Shown here: positions 7,033 to 13,693 of the stretch, piece by piece
Position numbering within the stretch: the stretch's first letter is position 1
Layout of the letters: each line of letters starts with the position of its first letter
Source: Planctomycetota bacterium
Lineage (GTDB): Bacteria; Planctomycetota; Planctomycetia; Planctomycetales; Planctomycetaceae
NCBI GenBank assembly: GCA_024278285.1
Contig: JAJRTM010000815.1
Location: 1 to 15,821, forward strand
DNA length: 15,821 bases
Reading direction: 5' to 3'
Program-made: the position numbers and the translations under genes
The notes under the pieces: generated by a model
What the model was told of the DNA's origin: nothing
What the model saw: only the letters and a program-made list of their open reading frames with translations
Database searches by the model: none

Positions 7033-7055
7033 ACGCTCGACTTTTCTTTTTTCAA
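7028..7055 (-). promoter_or_regulatory. Promoter reading into the small ORF at 6964
   Basis: On the minus strand, TTGAAA (7055-7050) and TATAGT (7033-7028) are 16 bases apart, a near-consensus housekeeping promoter. Predicted start is near 7021, leaving a leader of about 57 bases that contains the palindromic operator. Confidence 0.5.
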
Positions 7056-7063
7056 GGGGCGAA

Positions 7064-7333
7064 ATGGAAAAGTCTATATTTAGTTCGGAATATTCGATCT
7101 TACTGCGTCTTTTGAAGCAAACGCGGCGAAATGCGAACATCACACAAGTGGAGCTAGCAGAGCTCCTGGATCAGAGCCAATCGTTTGTGAGCAAGTGCGA
7201 ACGAGGAGAGAGTCGCATTGATGTCATACAACTGCGCACTTTTTGCCATGCGTTGGGAACGACGTTACCGGATTTCATCGAAGAACTTGAATCGCAACTA
7301 AAAAAAAGTCGCAGGAAAAAGAGAGCAAAATGA
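7064..7333 (+). CDS. XRE-family helix-turn-helix regulator
   Basis: This 89-residue protein is almost entirely a Cro/CI-type HTH domain, about residues 10-68: TQVELAELLDQSQSFVSKCERGESRIDVIQL, with the recognition helix at SQSFVSKCERG. A basic tail follows (SQLKKSRRKKRAK). Regulators of this small class usually bind inverted repeats and control themselves and a neighbour. The ATG at 7064 is preceded by AAGGGG at 7054-7059. The upstream 100 bases contain the TGGACTA sites and are shared with the divergent 34-residue ORF. A plus-strand promoter is unclear; TTGGAC (7009-7014) with TATACG (7030-7035) is a poor match. No toxin gene is adjacent, so I do not call it an antitoxin. Confidence 0.88.
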   Translation: MEKSIFSSEYSILLRLLKQTRRNANITQVELAELLDQSQSFVSKCERGESRIDVIQLRTFCHALGTTLPDFIEELESQLKKSRRKKRAK

Positions 7334-7353
7334 TGTTTTCCCAAAGGGGCAGC

Positions 7354-7379
7354 CAACCAGAATAGAACTATTCTGGTTG
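7354..7379. terminator. Perfect 12-bp hairpin between convergent genes
   Basis: CAACCAGAATAG (7354-7365) and CTATTCTGGTTG (7368-7379) are exact complements with a 2-base spacer; the effective loop would be about 4 bases. It lies 20 bases after the XRE stop and contains the final codons and TAG (7370-7368) of the minus-strand membrane protein gene. Neither side has a real T-tract, so termination is probable but not certain. Confidence 0.55.
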
Positions 7380-7937
7380 ATTTGGAAAATCATTTTCGAT
7401 AATCTTTTCTTCAACTTCTGAAAGATCAAGAAGCTGGGATGTTCGGAGGTAGTATTTTTTCAGGGTATCTCGCGAGCCTGCAAAGAATATGACCACAAGA
7501 AACAGAAATCCTAAATCGTTCCACCCCAAAGGAGTGCTCCAGTAGCCTGTTGAAATACGTTGAGCCGTATAGGCAATCAACAAAGCAATAAGACTGTTTG
7601 CGTAGAATTGATAGTAGCGGTAGTGAATTTCAATTAACCGGTCGTAGCCATCAATGTTTTTTTGAAGCCTGGAAAAATTCCAATTCGGTTCCCGGATACC
7701 ACTGATATGATGCAATGAATCGATGGCAAGCCACCGAATGGTGCTGACTGTCAAGCCGGCAGCGACTGAAGCAACCGTGATATAGAGAAATCCACCAACA
7801 GTCGGAATAGATGTTGGTGAAGCACCAAGCCAGAAACGAAGTGTTTCATGGAGGTAGCTGAGCCCCCACAAAGTGATGAATCCTGGGAGCAGGAACGCAA
7901 TAAGTAAGCCGAAATTCCCGTTTGTAATTTCCTTCAT
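7368..7937 (-). CDS. Hypothetical membrane protein, four predicted spans
   Basis: This 189-residue protein has hydrophobic stretches at about 9-28 (FGLLIAFLLPGFITLWGLS), 47-68 (VGGFLYITVASVAAGLTV), 107-127 and 141-156, giving an inner-membrane protein with four spans. A hydrophilic middle segment (residues 75-105) carries aromatic and charged residues (IHYRYYQFY), and the acidic C-terminal tail is SEVEEKIIENDF. I do not recognise a family. No cleavable signal peptide is evident. The ATG at 7937 has no obvious ribosome site and no clear promoter was found upstream. It is convergent with the XRE gene, and the IS30 element lies about 110 bases upstream. Confidence 0.75.
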   Translation of the reverse strand: MKEITNGNFGLLIAFLLPGFITLWGLSYLHETLRFWLGASPTSIPTVGGFLYITVASVAAGLTVSTIRWLAIDSLHHISGIREPNWNFSRLQKNIDGYDRLIEIHYRYYQFYANSLIALLIAYTAQRISTGYWSTPLGWNDLGFLFLVVIFFAGSRDTLKKYYLRTSQLLDLSEVEEKIIENDFPNQPE

Positions 7938-8051
7938 TCAGGTTGTGTAAAGTGAGCTTATCTTTTTTTGACCAGATTGAGATTATCAGCAATCACCCTG
8001 CGGCGCAATTTGAATTCCTGGAAGAGATGTGAACAACACTCAATTATTACT

Positions 8052-9128
8052 GGTGGATTCAATTTTGAAATGCAATTATTTTTGGCATCAGTAATTCGTG
8101 GGGTGTTTTGAATTGGTACTTTTTTCGAGGTCTGTTATTCAGGGCGGAAATAGCCTGCCTGAGTTGCTGTGAACTCAGTTTGCTGAAGTCGCTCCCTTTG
8201 GGGAACTCCAGTATTGACGTAACAATCCATTCGTGTTTTCATTTTGACCACGCTGCCAGGGTGAATGCGGATCAGCAAAGTAGATCGAACATTGCAGGCT
8301 CTTCTCCAGGCTTTCATGTCCAGCAAACTCTTTCCCGTTATCGGTCGTTAAAGTGCGAACCAGTTCTGAGGGAATCGTTGAAAAGGCCCGCACGGTTTCG
8401 CTGTTTAAGGTCTCAGATTTCTTGTCCGGAAGATAGCTGGCAACCAGATAGCCGGTTCCCTTTTTTCCCTCAACGGTATCCGATTCCCAATGACCAAATC
8501 GCGTTCGGTTATTGGCCGAAGCCGGACGCTGCTGAAGCAGTTTACGATTTGCAATCTGACCACGTGATTCGCCTGTGCCATAGCGTTTACGTCGTTTTTT
8601 TCCTGCCTGTCGAAGATGCTTGTACATAGGGCCGCCTACCGATTTATTCCCACGGATCCAGGCGTAAATGGACTCTATTGAGATCCTCATTTTCCTGTTG
8701 GCTGGAAAGAGAATCGGAAGCTGACCGGCGAGCTGTTCCGGCGACCATTTTTCTTTCAATTTATCGATAACGAATTCTTTAAGCGGGCCGTAACCCAGTC
8801 TCCAGGGCAACTTGCCTTCTTTGCGACGGCGTTTGGATTTTCGATCTGCTTTACTGGCAGAGTATTTTTTTCGAGAGTCTTGATTTCGCTTCAGTTCCCG
8901 TCCAATGGTGCTGGGGGAGCGGTTCAGCTGCTTGGCGATTTCTGTGTTGTTGTAACCTGCGAAAATCATTTTTGCTATGACTTCCCGCTCTTCGATAGTA
9001 AGATGCTCGTGTGACATTCGTGGCTTTCTCTTGAAGAATTGATGATCTGTTTCGAACAAAACAAACCATCCCACGAATGTCACTTTTTTTCAAATCAAAA
9101 ATAATTTCATTTCAAAATTGAATCCACC
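8052..9128 (-). mobile_element. IS30-family insertion sequence, 1077 bp, complete ends
   Basis: The ends are 33-bp inverted repeats, 8052-8084 and 9096-9128, both starting GGTGGATTCAATTTTG and differing at one internal position. They are flanked by a 3-bp direct repeat, ACT at 8049-8051 and 9129-9131, consistent with the short target duplications of the IS30 family. One transposase gene reads on the minus strand. The insertion lies 4 bases after the stop codon of the recombinase gene at 9136, so it did not break that frame. Confidence 0.9.
8175..9017 (-). CDS. IS30-family transposase, frameshifted near the C-terminus
   Basis: This is a DDE transposase with an N-terminal HTH (NNTEIAKQLNRSPSTIGREL) and the catalytic Asp in HWESDTVEG, Asp in LTTDNGKEF and Glu in NENTNGLLRQY, all in this frame. 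I start it at the ATG at 9017 (MSHEHLTIEERE), the usual IS30 beginning; an upstream ATG at 9083 adds 22 atypical residues. This frame ends at 8175 with an abnormal tail. The family's expected ending (PKGSDFSKL, then LNNRPRK) continues in the -1 frame to a TGA at 8059-8061 inside the left inverted repeat. A slippery-type heptamer C CCA AAG sits at 8202-8196 at the junction. It is either a disabled gene or one expressed through frameshifting. About 38 residues are lost without it. Confidence 0.88.
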   Translation of the reverse strand: MSHEHLTIEEREVIAKMIFAGYNNTEIAKQLNRSPSTIGRELKRNQDSRKKYSASKADRKSKRRRKEGKLPWRLGYGPLKEFVIDKLKEKWSPEQLAGQLPILFPANRKMRISIESIYAWIRGNKSVGGPMYKHLRQAGKKRRKRYGTGESRGQIANRKLLQQRPASANNRTRFGHWESDTVEGKKGTGYLVASYLPDKKSETLNSETVRAFSTIPSELVRTLTTDNGKEFAGHESLEKSLQCSIYFADPHSPWQRGQNENTNGLLRQYWSSPKGATSAN

Positions 9129-9135
9129 ACTTTAA

Positions 9136-9963
9136 TCAAGAGATTCGCGGTCGAATCTGATTGAACCGGGCGGCTGTTTCAGCATCTTTGGCGTGATACT
9201 CAACGTATTCCTGAGTCGTACGAATATCCTGATGGCCTGCCCATTGTTGAACTTGCTCAATCTTGGCTCCATGTTTCAAAGCATTGTTCAGGGCCGTTTT
9301 ACGCAAAGAGTGTGTGCAGATTCCGCGTCGGTCGAGTCGATCAACTTCCAGACCAACTTGTCTGGCATACTTTTTAATGGTGTAAAGAATTGTTCTGCCA
9401 GCAAGATGCCGCGTTGTGGGAGTTTTACGATCTCGATCCAAAGCCGGAAAGAGGGGAGCAAGTGGATCATTTTGTATTTCTGCTCTTTCAATCCAATGCA
9501 GAACAAACGGTGCGGATTCCAATAATGCGAGCCGTCGCGTGCGGTTGCCCTTTTCTGTGACAACAAGATACCAGTCGGTATCAGTTTGCTCCAAGTCACC
9601 AACTTTGGCTTTGGAAATCGCACTGCTGCGACAAGCCGTTTTGAAATAAACAAACAATAACGCCTGGTCCCGCATCCCCAGCGGTTTCGAAGTATCTGGT
9701 GCTTCAAGTAGTGCAATCGCTTCTTTTTCACTCAAGGAAGGCGTCGTATTCTTATCAACACGCGGCGATGTGACTGCCTGAATATCACTCACAACATTCC
9801 AAGCCACAAATCCTTTCTTGCCGAATTGCTCATACGTTCCACGTAAAACAGATAACGCACGAGCCACCGTGCTTGCCTTCTTTCCAGATTGAAGCATCGC
9901 CTCCTTATAAAGCCGCACATGATCCCCAGTCACATCAAATGGATGAATACCAGATTCCCGCAT
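9136..9963 (-). CDS. Tyrosine recombinase/integrase, 5'-truncated
   Basis: This is a site-specific recombinase of the XerC/XerD-integrase type. From the ATG at 9963 the catalytic set is complete: R112 (TACRSSAIS), K138 (TEKGNR), H218 and R221 (THSLRKT), H244 (GHQDIRTT), and the nucleophile Y253 (TQEYVEY). The N-terminal SAM-like DNA-binding domain is cut short. Homology-like sequence (KDYLADLSAFFAF) continues in frame upstream of the ATG, but a TAA occurs at 10020-10018 with no start codon between. The annotated ATG has no ribosome site, so the protein is probably not made normally, or lacks its first helix. It could belong to a lost integrative element. Substrate sites are not recognisable here. 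Confidence 0.85.
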   Translation of the reverse strand: MRESGIHPFDVTGDHVRLYKEAMLQSGKKASTVARALSVLRGTYEQFGKKGFVAWNVVSDIQAVTSPRVDKNTTPSLSEKEAIALLEAPDTSKPLGMRDQALLFVYFKTACRSSAISKAKVGDLEQTDTDWYLVVTEKGNRTRRLALLESAPFVLHWIERAEIQNDPLAPLFPALDRDRKTPTTRHLAGRTILYTIKKYARQVGLEVDRLDRRGICTHSLRKTALNNALKHGAKIEQVQQWAGHQDIRTTQEYVEYHAKDAETAARFNQIRPRIS

Positions 9964-10075
9964 AAAGGCAAAAAACGCAGAGAGATCAGCAAGGTAATCC
10001 TTACGACTTTTAGTATCTTATCAATGAAATGCTGCGCAAAAGTGGCAGGATGTTTTTGCCACGAAAAAGAAAAAT

Positions 10076-10170
10076 GTAAACCACCGAGACACGGATAACA
10101 CTGAGGCAAAGCCAAAAGAGGTGTCTGATTTTTGAAAAAGAGTTTCACGCAAAGACGCGGCGACGCAAGG
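10076..10170 (+). repeat. Composite intergenic repeat, copy A
   Basis: A CCACCGAGACACGG block (10081-10094) followed by AACACTGAGG leads, about 40 bases later, to TTTCACGCAAAGACGC (10143-10158) and CGACGCAAGG. The same two blocks, in the same relative order, recur inverted in copy B. It is non-coding by eye. This looks like a dispersed intergenic repeat of unknown function. Confidence 0.7.
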
Positions 10171-10254
10171 AAAAACAAAAAAGAAAAAGAAACACATTTC
10201 AACGTGGTTTCATTCGTTCTTTCGAATCTCACTAATTTGAGAACGCAATGTGGG

Positions 10255-10288
10255 AAACTCTTTGCGTCGTCGCGTCTTTGCGTCTTTG
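10255..10288 (-). repeat. Composite intergenic repeat, copy B, first half
   Basis: This stretch reads as tandem 8-bp units CTTTGCGT (TTTGCGTCGTCGCGTCTTTG), that is ACGCAAAG on the minus strand. It is interrupted after 10288 by the group II intron, and the unit pattern resumes in phase at 13611. It is an inverted partner of copy A. Confidence 0.7.
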
Positions 10289-10763
10289 GTGTGCCAGGTA
10301 AGTTTGGTTGTTCTTTTTAGTTGAAAGGTACTGAATATGGTAAATGCTTGTGAGCCATAAAGTCAACAGGGCACCGGGTGGAGTAATCTGCTTTGGTGAA
10401 GCCCCTGACGACGAAGTTGCCAGCCGTAATGCATATGCGTGAACTCGATTCGGCCTCGTTACACTTTTGGGAGTGGTCAACCTGCCAGAGATGGCGAAAC
10501 CAGAATTTGTTGCGAAGTCACAAGCGTGAGCAGCAGCAAAACTCCTCGGGGTGCTTGGAGACAGCGGGCAGCGACAGAACAATCAGGAACCTGGGAGGTC
10601 CGTCTGAATGAGTCCCAGCTCAACGAATCGCAGGAATCCATAACTGCTTTTCGGTTCGGTCGGAAGTCGGCGAGGCTCATAGTAGTGCTGAAACGGGGTA
10701 ACTCTCGTGGAGCGAAGGAGCCTTACGGAAGTTATGTTTTTGGCAACGATTTAGGAGAACCGC

Positions 10764-11957
10764 TTGGTTATGAAACCCACTACGGAAGAAGAGTCAACTC
10801 CAGTAGACCCGCTGGGTAGACGGAACTTGCCTTTGAAAGTTTCCAATCTGCGTCGAGGACTTGGCCAGAAGGCGAAGCAGGAGCCGAAGTTTCGATTTTA
10901 CGCTTTGTACGATCGCATCTATCGGCCTGATGTTTTGCTGGCAGCCTACCAGCAGGTTCGTAAATTGAAAAGTGCTGCGGGTGTGGACGGTGTTCGTTTT
11001 GAGGATATCGAAGAAACACTCAGTGGCGTTTCTAATTTTGTAACGGAACTGCATGAAGATTTGAAAGCGAAGCGTTATCGACCCTCTGCGGTGAAGCGCG
11101 TTCACATTCCCAAACCGGATGGTGGAACTCGCCCGCTGGGCATTCCGACTGTTCGTGACCGTGTCGTTCAGATGGCGGTATTGTTGATTGTCGAGCCGAT
11201 TTTTGAAGCAGACTTTCGGGAGAGTTCCTTCGGGTTCCGACCGGGTAAGAATGCTCATCAGGCTCTCGATGCAATCCGCAGCGAATTGGCAAAGGGAAAA
11301 CGGGATGTGTACGATGCGGACTTGCAGGGGTATTTCGATACGATCCCTCACGCGAAGCTGATGGCCTGTTTGGAACATCGCATTGCCGATCAAAAGGTAT
11401 TGAAGTTGTTCCGCATGTGGCTGCAAGCTCCGATTGATGAACAGGATGAGAAAGGCCAGCGGACAACTCGCAAACCGAAAAGCGGAACGCCGCAGGGGGG
11501 AGTGATTTCTCCCTTGTTGGCGAACATTTATCTGCACTGGTTTGAGGTGCTGTTCTACGGCAGTGAAGGTCCTGCTCGTTGGGCGAATGCCTCTTTGGTA
11601 CGGTATGCTGACGATTTTGTGGTGTTGGCGAAGTATCAGGGAAGTCGTTTGCGTGATTGGATTGAATCAATGTTGGAAGGTCGGTTTGATTTGACGATCA
11701 ATCGCAAGAAGACTCGCGTGGTCCACATGGCTCGCGGGGAAGGATTGGATTTTCTCGGTTTTACCATGCGGTATGAACGTTCGATTTATGGAACGGGAAA
11801 CTATCTGCACGTTGGTCCGAGTTTGAAATCTCAATCTCGTTTTCGAGAGAAGCTTCGTCAATTAGCCAGCACTCGCCATTGCTTTGTCCCCTCACCAACT
11901 TTGGTGAAGCAAGTCAATCGTGTAGTGCAGGGTTGGGGTCGTTATTTTAGTTACTGA
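10764..11957 (+). CDS. ltrA: Group II intron reverse transcriptase/maturase, 5' part (split by IS)
   Basis: This is the 397-residue N-terminal part of an intron-encoded protein that reverse-transcribes and helps splice its own intron. RT blocks are in order: AAGVDGV, KRVHIPKPDGGTRPLGIPT, SSFGFRPG, YDADLQGYFDTIPH (catalytic Asp), GTPQGGVISPLLANIYL, and RYADDFVVL with the active-site YADD at residues 281-284. The thumb/maturase region begins and breaks at GWGRYFSY. The TGA stop (11955-11957) is supplied by the first bases of the inserted IS; the true C-terminus lies at 13336-13503. TTG at 10764 is 6 bases from AGGAG (10753-10757); an ATG at 10770 is the alternative. It has lost the end of the maturase domain and is probably inactive. 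Confidence 0.9.
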   Translation: MVMKPTTEEESTPVDPLGRRNLPLKVSNLRRGLGQKAKQEPKFRFYALYDRIYRPDVLLAAYQQVRKLKSAAGVDGVRFEDIEETLSGVSNFVTELHEDLKAKRYRPSAVKRVHIPKPDGGTRPLGIPTVRDRVVQMAVLLIVEPIFEADFRESSFGFRPGKNAHQALDAIRSELAKGKRDVYDADLQGYFDTIPHAKLMACLEHRIADQKVLKLFRMWLQAPIDEQDEKGQRTTRKPKSGTPQGGVISPLLANIYLHWFEVLFYGSEGPARWANASLVRYADDFVVLAKYQGSRLRDWIESMLEGRFDLTINRKKTRVVHMARGEGLDFLGFTMRYERSIYGTGNYLHVGPSLKSQSRFREKLRQLASTRHCFVPSPTLVKQVNRVVQGWGRYFSY

Positions 11958-11983
11958 CCTGCCCCCATTTTATGTACCACTCG

Positions 11984-12976
11984 TTATGAGAGTTCGGGTT
12001 GGGTAAGTTGGGTTCGGTTTTTTGTTGTTTTTCTGTGATTGTGCTGAGCCTCGTTCGTCTTCGCTATCGCCTCGGCCTGCACAAGCGATGAGGCCGCGGT
12101 GATCGTGAAGGGGGACGAGGCGGTCCTCGTTTGTGGAGCTGGAGCTGAACGCTGCTCTAACGCAAACTGCTTCGGCGTCCGATAGCCCAGCGAACTGTGA
12201 GGACGAGATTCATTGTACTCGGTTCGCCAATTCCTTGTCATCCGACGAGCAGATCGGATATTCTCAAATTCCTCGGTCGCTAAGAATTCATCGCGAAAGC
12301 GACTGTTGAAACTTTCTGCATAGCCGTTTTCCCACGGGCTGCCCGGTTGGATATACATCGTTTGAACCTCCAGTTTCTTGAGCCACTTCTGAATGGATTT
12401 CGCTACGAACTCCGGACCGTTATCGCTGCGGATGTGATTCGGCACGCCTCGTTTCGAAATGATTTCCGCCAACGCATCAATCACATCTTCACTCGTGATA
12501 CTGCGTCCGACTTTCAAACACAAATTCTCACGAGTGTATTCATCGATGATCGAAAACCATTTCAACGCCGAGCCGCTGGTGGTTCGATCAAACGTAAAGT
12601 CCCAACTCCAAACATCGTTCATTTTCGTAGATCGCCTACGCATACAAGCATTTTTACTGGTTCCCAGGCGTTGCTTCTTTCGTTTTTTCTGCGGAACTTT
12701 CAATCCTTCACGCCGCCAAATTCGATAGACGCGCTTGGCGTTGATCGCCCAGCCGGCCTGTTGCAACTTGGCGGTGATGAATCGATAGCCGTAACGCGGA
12801 TATTTTCGAACCAGTTCTAAGATGCACTTGATCAGCTTCGGTTCATCTTCCCGAACGCGTGCTGTGTATCGCTGAGTGCTGCGAGGCTGGTCAATGGTTG
12901 TGCAGGCTCTTCGCTCAGAAACTTCGAACTGCTGTTGGGCTTTTTCGACAGCAGTTCGTTTCCGGGAAGAGCTCAT
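11984..12976 (-). CDS. IS3-family transposase OrfB (DDE integrase domain)
   Basis: This 330-residue catalytic subunit has an N-terminal HTH_21-like segment (PRYGYRFITAKLQQAGWAIN) and an rve-type integrase core. The acidic residues are all present: Asp in VWSWDFTFDR, Asp in IRSDNGPEF, and Glu in ENGYAESFNSRFRDE, followed by RPHSSLGYRTPKQF. A proline- and serine-rich tail of about 50 residues extends past the usual end. Its ATG (12976-12974) overlaps the orfA TGA by one base (TGATG), so it is either coupled to orfA or fused to it by frameshifting. The stop lies inside the left inverted repeat. It appears intact and could mobilise the element. Confidence 0.93.
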   Translation of the reverse strand: MSSSRKRTAVEKAQQQFEVSERRACTTIDQPRSTQRYTARVREDEPKLIKCILELVRKYPRYGYRFITAKLQQAGWAINAKRVYRIWRREGLKVPQKKRKKQRLGTSKNACMRRRSTKMNDVWSWDFTFDRTTSGSALKWFSIIDEYTRENLCLKVGRSITSEDVIDALAEIISKRGVPNHIRSDNGPEFVAKSIQKWLKKLEVQTMYIQPGSPWENGYAESFNSRFRDEFLATEEFENIRSARRMTRNWRTEYNESRPHSSLGYRTPKQFALEQRSAPAPQTRTASSPFTITAASSLVQAEAIAKTNEAQHNHRKTTKNRTQLTQPELS

Positions 12977-13257
12977 CAGTTTCCCTCCGCGACAAATTTC
13001 AGCATGCGGATATCCAGTTCCTTGTCCGCCACAATTTCCTTCAGCCGCCGGTTTTCATCTTCGAGCTGTTTGAGTCGCTTGGCTTGTTCGGACTTCATGC
13101 CGCCGTACTGATTCCGCCAACGATGAAAAGTCGCTTCACTGATTTCCAGCGATTGCAGAACAACAGCCAGCTCCTGGCCAGCATTGAGCATCGCGTCTGC
13201 ATCACGCAACTTTTTGACAATTTGCTCCGGCGTGTGCCGTTTACGTTTCTTCGCCAT
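12976..13257 (-). CDS. IS3-family transposase OrfA (HTH, leucine zipper)
   Basis: This 93-residue protein is the DNA-binding subunit. Residues 1-55 form a transposase_8-type HTH (KRHTPEQIVKKLRDADAML, then ISEATFHRWRNQYGG). Residues 60-90 form a coiled coil (KRLKQLEDENRRLKEIVADKE) used to pair with OrfB. It starts with MAKKRKRHTPEQ at 13257, with GGAGACTCG-type purine-rich bases upstream. It ends in TGATG, shared with the start of orfB. It is complete. Confidence 0.93.
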   Translation of the reverse strand: MAKKRKRHTPEQIVKKLRDADAMLNAGQELAVVLQSLEISEATFHRWRNQYGGMKSEQAKRLKQLEDENRRLKEIVADKELDIRMLKFVAEGN

Positions 13258-13335
13258 TTTCGAGTCTCCTTTGACATTTCAAATCGGTGAGACTCTCATA
13301 ACAAGTGGATCAACTTTTGGGGAGCATGCCATTAC

Positions 13336-13503
13336 GGTCACCCTCGCCGTGCTTTTGGTACGTTGAATAAATTCGTTCAGGATCGAGTAGGTTTGCACTT
13401 GAAACGTCGCAGTCAACGCGGTTGTCGTCCCGGCGACGGGGTGACGATGTATTCTCATTTGTATGATAAATTGGGTTTACAGAAATTGAAGAAACCGTCG
13501 TGA
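13336..13503 (+). pseudogene. Severed C-terminal end of the group II intron maturase
   Basis: Directly after the right target duplication the reverse transcriptase frame resumes: GHPRRAFGTLNKFVQDRV and then LKRRSQRGCRPG, ending in KPS and TGA at 13501-13503 (55 residues). Joined to residue 397 of the 5' part it gives a protein of about 452 residues with the usual 'RYFSYGHPRRAF' thumb motif, which proves that the IS interrupted one gene. There is no start codon or ribosome site of its own. No HNH endonuclease domain is present, so the original enzyme lacked one. Confidence 0.85.
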
Positions 13504-13537
13504 TTCTGCGTGTGCCTGATGGCGAGAAACTTCCGGA

Positions 13538-13570
13538 CCGCCGGATGCGGGAAATCCGCACGTCCGGTGG
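13538..13570 (+). ncRNA. Group II intron domain V
   Basis: This is a 33-base hairpin: lower stem CCGCCGG with CCGGTGG, the AT/CGT bulge region, and upper stem GCGG/CCGC with a GAAAT loop. It matches the highly conserved catalytic domain V in length and in the internal ATGCGG/CCGCACGT pattern. The catalytic triad position (bases 2-4) reads CGC rather than AGC, as known for class C introns. Domain VI is the GGGAGGGA/TCCCTCCT hairpin at about 13578-13602, ending at the 3' splice site at 13610. Confidence 0.85.
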
Positions 13571-13610
13571 GACGAGGGGGGAGGGACGAATAATCCCTCC
13601 TCTACTCTAC

Positions 13611-13669
13611 CGTCTTTGCGTCTTTGCGTGAGTATTTTTCTCCGTGGCCTCTGAGTCTCTGTGGTAAAT
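13611..13669 (-). repeat. Composite intergenic repeat, copy B, second half
   Basis: CGTCTTTGCGTCTTTGCGTG continues the 8-bp unit broken at 10288. It is followed by CTCCGTGGCCTCTGAG and TCTCTGTGGTAAAT, the reverse complement of the CCACnGAGACnC block of copy A. Together with 10255-10288 it forms one repeat of the same architecture in inverted orientation. Confidence 0.7.
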
Positions 13670-13693
13670 TTTATTTTTCCTGTTTGGTTCCGG

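Larger units (their letters stand above)
11955..13331 (-). mobile_element. IS3-family (IS407-type) insertion sequence, 1377 bp
   Basis: The ends are TGACCTGCCCCC (from 11955) and, on the other strand, TGGCATGCTCCCC (from 13331). They are imperfect inverted repeats of about 40 bp that both run to ACTnGTTATGAGAGT. A 4-bp target duplication, TTAC, stands at 11951-11954 and 13332-13335; 4-bp duplications and TGACCTGCCCCC-like ends are typical of the IS407 subgroup. Two adjoining genes, orfA and orfB, read on the minus strand, opposite to the intron's reverse transcriptase. The element looks intact. Confidence 0.93.
10289..13610 (+). mobile_element. Group II intron, interrupted by an IS3-family element
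   Basis: The 5' end GTGTGCC (10289-10295) fits the GUGYG consensus and the 3' end CTCTAC (13605-13610) fits the usual terminal AY. Between them are about 475 bases of non-coding RNA domains, a maturase/reverse transcriptase gene, a clear domain V at 13538-13570 and a domain VI-like hairpin. Removing the nested IS (1377 bp) and one 4-bp target copy leaves about 1941 bases, a normal intron size. Joining 10288 to 13611 restores an uninterrupted run of the 8-bp repeat, which supports both boundaries. A candidate EBS1, CAGAGA at 10486-10491, could pair with the exon end TCTTTG with one G-U. Confidence 0.85.

Noticed and set aside
7064..7937. XRE gene plus membrane protein as a toxin-antitoxin pair
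   Set aside because: The genes are convergent with a hairpin between them, not co-transcribed, and the membrane protein is larger than typical small membrane toxins.
8108..8629. Long plus-strand open frame of 173 codons
   Set aside because: It is antisense to the IS30 transposase, whose family motifs are unmistakable; the plus-strand product has no recognisable pattern.
10255..10288. CTTTGCGT tandem units as a possible CRISPR array
   Set aside because: Units are 8 bp with no spacers and no cas genes nearby; this is a simple tandem repeat inside a composite element.
10439..10819. Plus-strand open frame of 126 codons ahead of the reverse transcriptase
   Set aside because: It lies within the structured RNA domains of the group II intron and overlaps the start of the maturase in another frame; composition looks non-coding.
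10794..11670. Two long minus-strand open frames opposite the reverse transcriptase
   Set aside because: They are shadows of a gene with all RT motifs in order on the plus strand.
12347..13290. Plus-strand open frames of 157 and 143 codons
   Set aside because: Both are antisense to orfA and orfB of the IS3-family element.
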